Part shown: in pieces, positions 58,641 through 64,000 of the stretch
How the letters are laid out: each line of letters starts with the position of its first letter
Position numbering within the stretch: position 1 is the first letter of the stretch
Assembly (NCBI GenBank): GCA_037974335.1
Contig: CM075724.1
Location: 71,294,850-71,358,849 of the forward strand
DNA: 64,000 bases
Source: Prionace glauca
Taxonomy: Eukaryota > Chordata > Chondrichthyes > Carcharhiniformes > Carcharhinidae
Direction: 5' to 3'
The notes under the pieces: generated by a model
Database searches by the model: none
What the model saw: the letters and a program-made list of their open reading frames with translations, nothing else
What the model was told of the DNA's origin: nothing
Translations under genes and position numbers: made by a program

Positions 58641-61600
58641 TAGCTGCTTGTTGGGCCGGCCCTTCGAGGGACATGGGTTGGGGTCCATCGTCAGGGAATT
58701 GCTGAGTTAGTCATGTAAGGCAGAAGGGTGGTACCCTACAGTTCCAGGCAAAATGGTTGGGTTGCCTGCAGGTGTAACACTGTACTTGTGGGGGTGCATA
58801 TCTGGGGTTGGTTCTATCTTGTTCCCTGTACCTGGGGTTGGGAATATATCGGGGTTCTGCCCGGGGCTGCTGTTTTCTGTATTGATGATTGGCAGAGGTA
58901 TATGGGGGTGGGTGCCCTCTGCGCCATACTCCATCTTTGTTCCTGGACGTCCTTGCCCGTTCCCAATGTGTCACCTCATCTGGGCTTGCATTACAGTGCG
59001 GCTTATAAATATCCTCTTCCTCAAAGGGCGATGTTATGGTAGCGGCTATGTGCGGGAGGTCTTCCCCAGCTGCAGCCTTGGCCGCACTGTCTGCTCGTTG
59101 GTTCCCCTTCTGTTCTGTCTTTACTCTCTGGTAGCCTTTTATTCTGAGGGCAGCCTGGTTGCAGCTACCAGGTCTCGAATTATATTTCCATTTTTTATGC
59201 GCCCCCCACCAACCCACACCGCCCCCGCCACCCCACCCCCCCACCCCGTGGTGATAAACCCGTGCCTTCTCCAGGCCATCATGTAATCGTGGGTCACCGC
59301 TTTGAAGTTAAATCAAAGTGTAAAGCATTGTGTACTCAAAAACAAACCTTTAACAATTCTGCTCGTACCTCAATGCAACAACAATCACCTACATTTGACA
59401 AGCAGCCAGGCCACACAAATACACTGAAATACAAAAACTATCCAAATTATTAGCAGAACCTTAAATTTTCTCTAATCAATCATTTATCTTGCCAATTAAT
59501 TGGTAATATTTTCCTAATATGTGGAGAGACTTGTCTGTTTCTCTCAAAATTCTGTATCACACCCTGCGAACTTTCTCCTTTTAAAAAAACAAGGGATCAC
59601 TTGGGTGTGATTATCGGCAGTGCTAAGGTTCTTTAAAACATTCATTCCCTCCCAATCAACAACATCTCCTGGTAATTCCATGCCTTCCTTGCGACGAATA
59701 GTCACAGAATTCATCAAACCAAGGGCAAATTCTAAACTTACTGTGGGATCAGGTGCCTCTGGAAAAGAAGTGGGGGGTCCCCTGTCACTGCCACAACCCA
59801 ATCCATAAACACTATCTCCCTCAGACACAACTGTCCCAACCATAGACAACATCCCTGTCTGCATTGACAATTGAGATTTTAATTGGTTAATCTCTTGCTG
59901 GAAGTTGGAGTAATTAGGACTTGGATTCTTTTCACGAACTTGATATACTTTAAACTGATTCATAGACAGTATATTTACCTCATTGTTTTGTTCCTGCTTA
60001 TCTACTTTCCCTCAAAATTACTTATTTTCTTCACTTAACTTCTCAACTAACTCTCTCATAATTTCTCCTTAACTTCATTTTCTCTGACTTCTCACTCTGT
60101 AACTCTTCTAAACTACTAATCACAATAACTTTACTCAGTTTCAACAAACATTTTCTTTATCTCTGTTTCTCTACAAAGGAGCTGTTCCAGACAATTGGCA
60201 ATTGCAATCATTTTCCTAAGCTTGTGAGTCCTTTTACCCACTTCCCTTAGGGCGCAAATCTGACAGTTCTCTCCCTCGGATGCCAGGTCCGGTTTTCACT
60301 AAATTCCCTCACACAGATTTTACCAAAATTTCCGAGACTGTTCTAGTTCTAACTACCAGTCTGTCCGCCTTGTGTTACAGACGGTTTATGGCCCAATTTA
60401 CTGGTCAAATCTATATTAGTCCTTCACTCACTTAAGACTGGCCATCACGTGGGGCGCCTGTCCTCTTAATTTAGGCTCAGACGGAGTGTTGGAGAATACT
60501 GGGTTGAAGGTTCAACTTCGGAGCTGCGTATTGCTTTTTATTGAAGTCCCGACTGGCTTACGGACTGGCCACATTGGGGAGTTGATGTTGGACACTTGGT
60601 CTTAAGATACCCTGGGCAATTTCCTCAGTGGCTTGTAGTGCCTCGGGCTTTATTGTTTGTGAGGAGTGTGGATCGGCCCGCGTATGTGTTGGGGAGAGAT
60701 TCTTATGAGGCCACAGTCTTGTTTTTCCTTGGGGACCCAGTATCCCCGAATCCCACATATTTGTATATTATTTAAATTCTATACCTTTTAAGCACAATCA
60801 TGGCCATTGATTATACTCAAAAGGCTAAGAAGTTCCAAGAATCTATTTCGATTTAATCCAATCTAATTTCCAAATTTTATTTAAGCTTTGTGTCAAACCC
60901 ACTGTTATAAAATCACAATTAGGGGAAGAACATTAAAACATTAATAAAGCAACAAACAAAAACGTTGATACAACCTCTTTACCAAACACACACAGACACA
61001 CATGAAAGCTTCCAACATGCATTCCACATTACCTTCATTAGGTTTTTAACTAGATTCTTCTTTTGTCTGCTAGATAGCAGGTGAAGGACCCTTCTGGTCC
61101 CCATTCAAAGGTGGTACTGTTGCTATCCATGTTAGTTTCCTTTACTAGTGTCAGTAGTGTACCAATCCTGGCTCTAATGTTTTCACAGATACTTGTTTGT
61201 GTATCTGATTGGGTTACGGTCTCGTAATCTCACTGTTAGTACGTTTGTACCTTCAGTGACAACACGGAGAAGCCGAACTGCGTGTACCGGGGAGATTGCC
61301 GCTCTCAGAGGCAAGTGTGCTCTGTATAGCCTCTCCGCAGGGGCCACAGCATACGGAGAGACTACCGACTAGGGGGAGTGTGGCCGCTAGCTCCTACCCA
61401 AACTCCTATCGCTAAATCGACTCTCGGAGGTCAGCCGTTTCCCTATCTCCCAGGGAGTCACCCGTACCTGGGTGCGGACTGGCGTGTAATTGACCGCGGG
61501 TCAGAGTCCCCCGACGTGTAGTCATTTTTTCACGCTGCCAGAGGTCTTTTGCTTGTAGTGGTCGAGGCACTCACAGAGGCTCCAGACATAGTAGCGCCCG

Positions 61601-62128
61601 AACATGTGGCAAATTCCTCGCGGATTTTGCCCCCAGTGGCCCAACCTTTCGCGCCTGCAGAGGTCCTCATTGACTTGCAGCGCCCAGACGTATACTGAAC
61701 TCCGTGAGTCCGATCCCAATGGCCCGAAACCTTGGATGTCCTCCTTGACCTTAAATCCCAGGGTGCTGTCCCTGAACCTTAAATCCCAGAGTAATATTCC
61801 TACTCTGTAACACCTGTTCTGTCGGGTCCCCTAGTGGGCAGTCAGTCAGTGGTCGAGCTGGTCGGGGGTCAGCGGAATGTAAAAATAACACAATGAATCA
61901 CAGTTCGCGATCCCAGCCGCCCGCTCAGAAAGAAACTTAAACCCACATTACTGCAGTGCAGCTACTGAACGGACCCTGTTCAAAAGTTCAGATTGCGGCA
62001 GCCGTGAAACCCCGCTCTGACACTGGGACACTAATATTCCGCGGATTCGATGAAATGAGTAAAGATACTCACCCAGTGCCAGGAGACAGCGTTCCAGCGA
62101 TGTTCGCGAGCCCGGACGATCCCCCAAT

Positions 62129-62766
62129 TGTTAGCACGAGTGGGCGAAACGACCACTACGGACTCAGGGTGAAGTTCAATAATGGCACAGCTTTATTTTC
62201 TTTACGTCGACGGAGAAGCACAGTCAGGACATACAATTGGACTGTCCCGAAAGTGCTCTAAAGACTCCCCAACAACGGGCTATATTTATACCCGAACTTC
62301 GCGTTTCAAATGCAAATCCTTTATTTATAGTACTTCACTTCAGCCATCCTGTTTCGATGTTTTCGAGTGTTGGAGCAATTGTTTTAAGTGTGTGTTAATT
62401 GTTTTTGACTGGTTGGTTATCAATGGTCTAGAATCTCTGGGGTTTGAACCACAGGTGTATTATTGATCTTGAGGGGCCAAGGACGCTTCCTTAACTGTGT
62501 TAATTTTAGGTGACTCCATGGGTTTTTTGACTGGTTTAGAAGTGCTGATTTTGATGGGGTTGGGATGAGTTCTTTAATTGAGTTCCTGTAGGTGCTATCC
62601 TGTCCGATTTTCCTTATGTGCTAGCCCTCATTTGGATTCTGAAAGCATGCTCTTGCCTACTGATCGGTGTCTGCTACTTTGTGATTTTAGTGGAGGGCTC
62701 TGAGGATAGCTTTAGTTTGCTTCCATTTTGTGTGCCCAATTTCAAAAAAATTGTTGTGCGATAACA
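62129..62766 (-). repeat. 5' LTR of the retrovirus fossil
   Basis: It begins TGTTAGCACGAGTGGGCG and ends GATAACA in plus orientation, giving short inverted ends (TGTTA..TAACA). The adjoining bases to the left hold the tRNA-Pro-like primer binding site. Confidence 0.82.
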
Positions 62767-63210
62767 TTCCCTTCCACTCGCCCAGCCACTCTTCAACACT
62801 GAGCCATTATTTTCTTGTTCATAGCTTTTCTACATTTCTGTTGTAATCTATTCCAGATACATTATAATAATGCATTACTCCTATTCCTTATTCACCAAGT
62901 CAAGCAAAATGCAACCACAAAACACATCTTACCCTCATCCGCTAACCCTGACTCCTACCATGCCCACTTAACTCTGACAGCATTTTGTAGTATGCACCTT
63001 TTTTTGTGAAACCTGTTCCACTCCTCCATCGTGTCCAAATCTTTATTCACTTCCTTTGGCATCTCACAGAATGTTAACACGTACTCTTTTTACTTCCTCT
63101 TTCCTCCCCATTCAAGCCCCAAACATATTTTTTAATTTAAGAGCTCAATTTTGTGTGCGTCCTTCGCTGCTCCCAATACAGTCCCCTCTACACTGGGCGA
63201 CAAAATTTAG
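62767..63210. other. Intergenic, nothing recognised
   Basis: AT-rich flank between the retrovirus fossil and a Penelope-like element. No coding signal is seen. Confidence 0.4.
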
Positions 63211-64000
63211 TAAAACGTCTGACAACACCAGGTTTTAGTCCAACCGATTTATTTGATAGTAAACGCACAAGCTTTCGAGGTTTCCCTCTTCGTCAGGTGA
63301 ATGGAGAGTTCTGGCTTTGGACAGAGCATATAAAGCACAGACAGTTTAGAGATCACTGATTAGAATGCGAATCTTTACACCTAGCCTGCTGTTCAAGTTC
63401 TAGAGTGGCTGACAATGTGTGCGGAAGGAGCACTCATCACAGGTTAAAGAGATGTGTATTGTCTCCAGACAGCACAGTGAGTGAGGTTTTGCAAACCCAG
63501 GCAAGTCACGGGGGTTACAGATAGTGTGACATGAACCCAAGATCGCTGTTGAGACCGTCCTCATGTATGTGGAACTTGGCTATCAGTCTCTGCTCAGCGA
63601 CTCTGCGCTGTCGTGTGTCGTGAAGGCCGGCTTGGAGAACGGTTACCCGAAGGTCAGAGGTTGAATGCCTGTGACCATTGAAGTGTTCGCCAACAGGAAG
63701 GGAACAGTCTTGCCTGGTGATTGTCGAGCGATGTTCATTCATCCATTGTCGTAGCGTCTGCATGGTCTCCCCAATGTACCATGCTTCGGGACATCCTTTC
63801 TTGCAACGTATCAGGTAAGCAATGTTGGCCGAGTTGCAAGAATATTTACCGTGTACCTGGTGGATGGTATTCTCACGTGTGATGATGGTATCCATGTCGA
63901 TGATCCGGCATGTCTTGCAGAGGTTGCTGTGGCAGGGTTGTGTGGTGTTGTGGTCACTGTTCTCCTGAAGACAGGGTAGTTTGCTGCGAACAATGGTCTG
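63211..64000 (-). mobile_element. Penelope-like element with GIY-YIG endonuclease, runs off edge
   Basis: The minus strand encodes a clear C-terminal GIY-YIG-type region: IAYLIRCKKGCPEAWYIGET followed by LRQWMNEHRSTI, SLPVGEHFNGH, VTVLQAGLHD and LNSDLGFMSHYL. The catalytic Tyr-Leu-Ile and Tyr-Ile-Gly positions and the downstream Arg are present. The 3' end (CTGACGAAGAGGGAAACCTC in minus sense) lies near 63,290. The RT part would lie beyond the window. Confidence 0.88.

Larger units (their letters stand above)
53362..62766 (-). mobile_element. Endogenous retrovirus fossil with paired LTRs, gamma/epsilon-like
   Basis: Two related repeats of about 640 bp, starting TGTTAG, bound the element: 53,362 to about 53,995 (its 3' LTR) and 62,129-62,766 (its 5' LTR). 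It reads right to left. Next to the 5' LTR a binding site on the minus strand (TGGGGGATCGTCCGGGCTC) resembles the tRNA-Pro type of gammaretroviruses. Parts seen: leader/gag-like text, an RNase H to integrase-like stretch and a CCHC zinc knuckle (58,711-59,244), and envelope-like text ending in a membrane anchor and tail (about 54,000-55,760). A CR1 and a SINE lie inside it. The LTRs differ at roughly 7-10% of sites by eye over about 190 compared bases, so it is old. It is broken at many places. A separate LTR-like fragment may sit near 60,280-60,780. Confidence 0.8.

Noticed and set aside
1-64000. CRISPR arrays, operons, riboswitches, replication origins
   Set aside because: The DNA is vertebrate nuclear sequence. 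The repeats present are retroelements, and no regularly spaced short repeats were seen.

Overview
The window reads as vertebrate nuclear DNA from a cartilaginous fish, most likely a shark. Three things suggest this: dense CR1-clade LINEs with several kinds of 3' tail, tRNA-headed SINEs of the type common in elasmobranchs, and split immunoglobulin-superfamily (IgSF) genes whose exons are all phase 1. There is no bacterial-style gene content. Nearly all long open frames are pieces of LINE reverse transcriptase or endonuclease.

The host genes are small membrane IgSF genes. On the minus strand, 5,435-9,150 holds a leader - V - C1 - transmembrane - cytoplasmic gene whose five exons all have usable splice sites and matching phases. 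Its last exon(s) are not certain. At 18,013-26,570 (plus, copy A), 31,758-33,970 (minus, copy B) and about 44,300-49,060 (plus, copy C) lie three diverged copies of one segment. Each carries a three-exon gene: leader, one V domain ending in a J-like G-x-G-T-x-L stretch, then a short membrane exon with Lys/Arg at its edge. The layout most resembles NKp30 (NCR3). Copy B is open throughout. Copy A is split by two CR1 insertions, one in the leader exon and one in the V exon. Copy C is degraded. A and B are inverted relative to each other.

The rest is retroelements. CR1 LINEs, many nested, lie at 1-690, 11,566-13,975, 14,504-18,012, 21,662-22,650, 24,286-26,139, 27,629-31,757, 34,038-34,615, 35,663-40,650, 47,922-48,625, 50,813-53,243 and 56,955-58,640. 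Other LINEs (L2-like and a second, older family) lie at 10,245-11,560, 14,100-14,503, 26,575-27,272 and 42,345-44,290. SINEs lie at 6,228, 18,013, 27,279, 27,738, 35,140, 51,138 and 56,226. Penelope-like pieces with GIY-YIG endonuclease lie at 49,604 and 63,211, and a 3' end lies at 41,596. Two LTR fossils are present: a solo LTR inside a CR1 at 36,287-37,344, and a broken endogenous retrovirus with paired LTRs at 53,362-62,766.

The most interesting content is the small receptor cluster: a V-C1 membrane protein gene beside three inverted and direct copies of an NKp30-like V(J) receptor gene. In other vertebrates NKp30 pairs with a V-C1 ligand (B7-H6), so receptor-like and ligand-like genes may sit together here. 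That link is inference.
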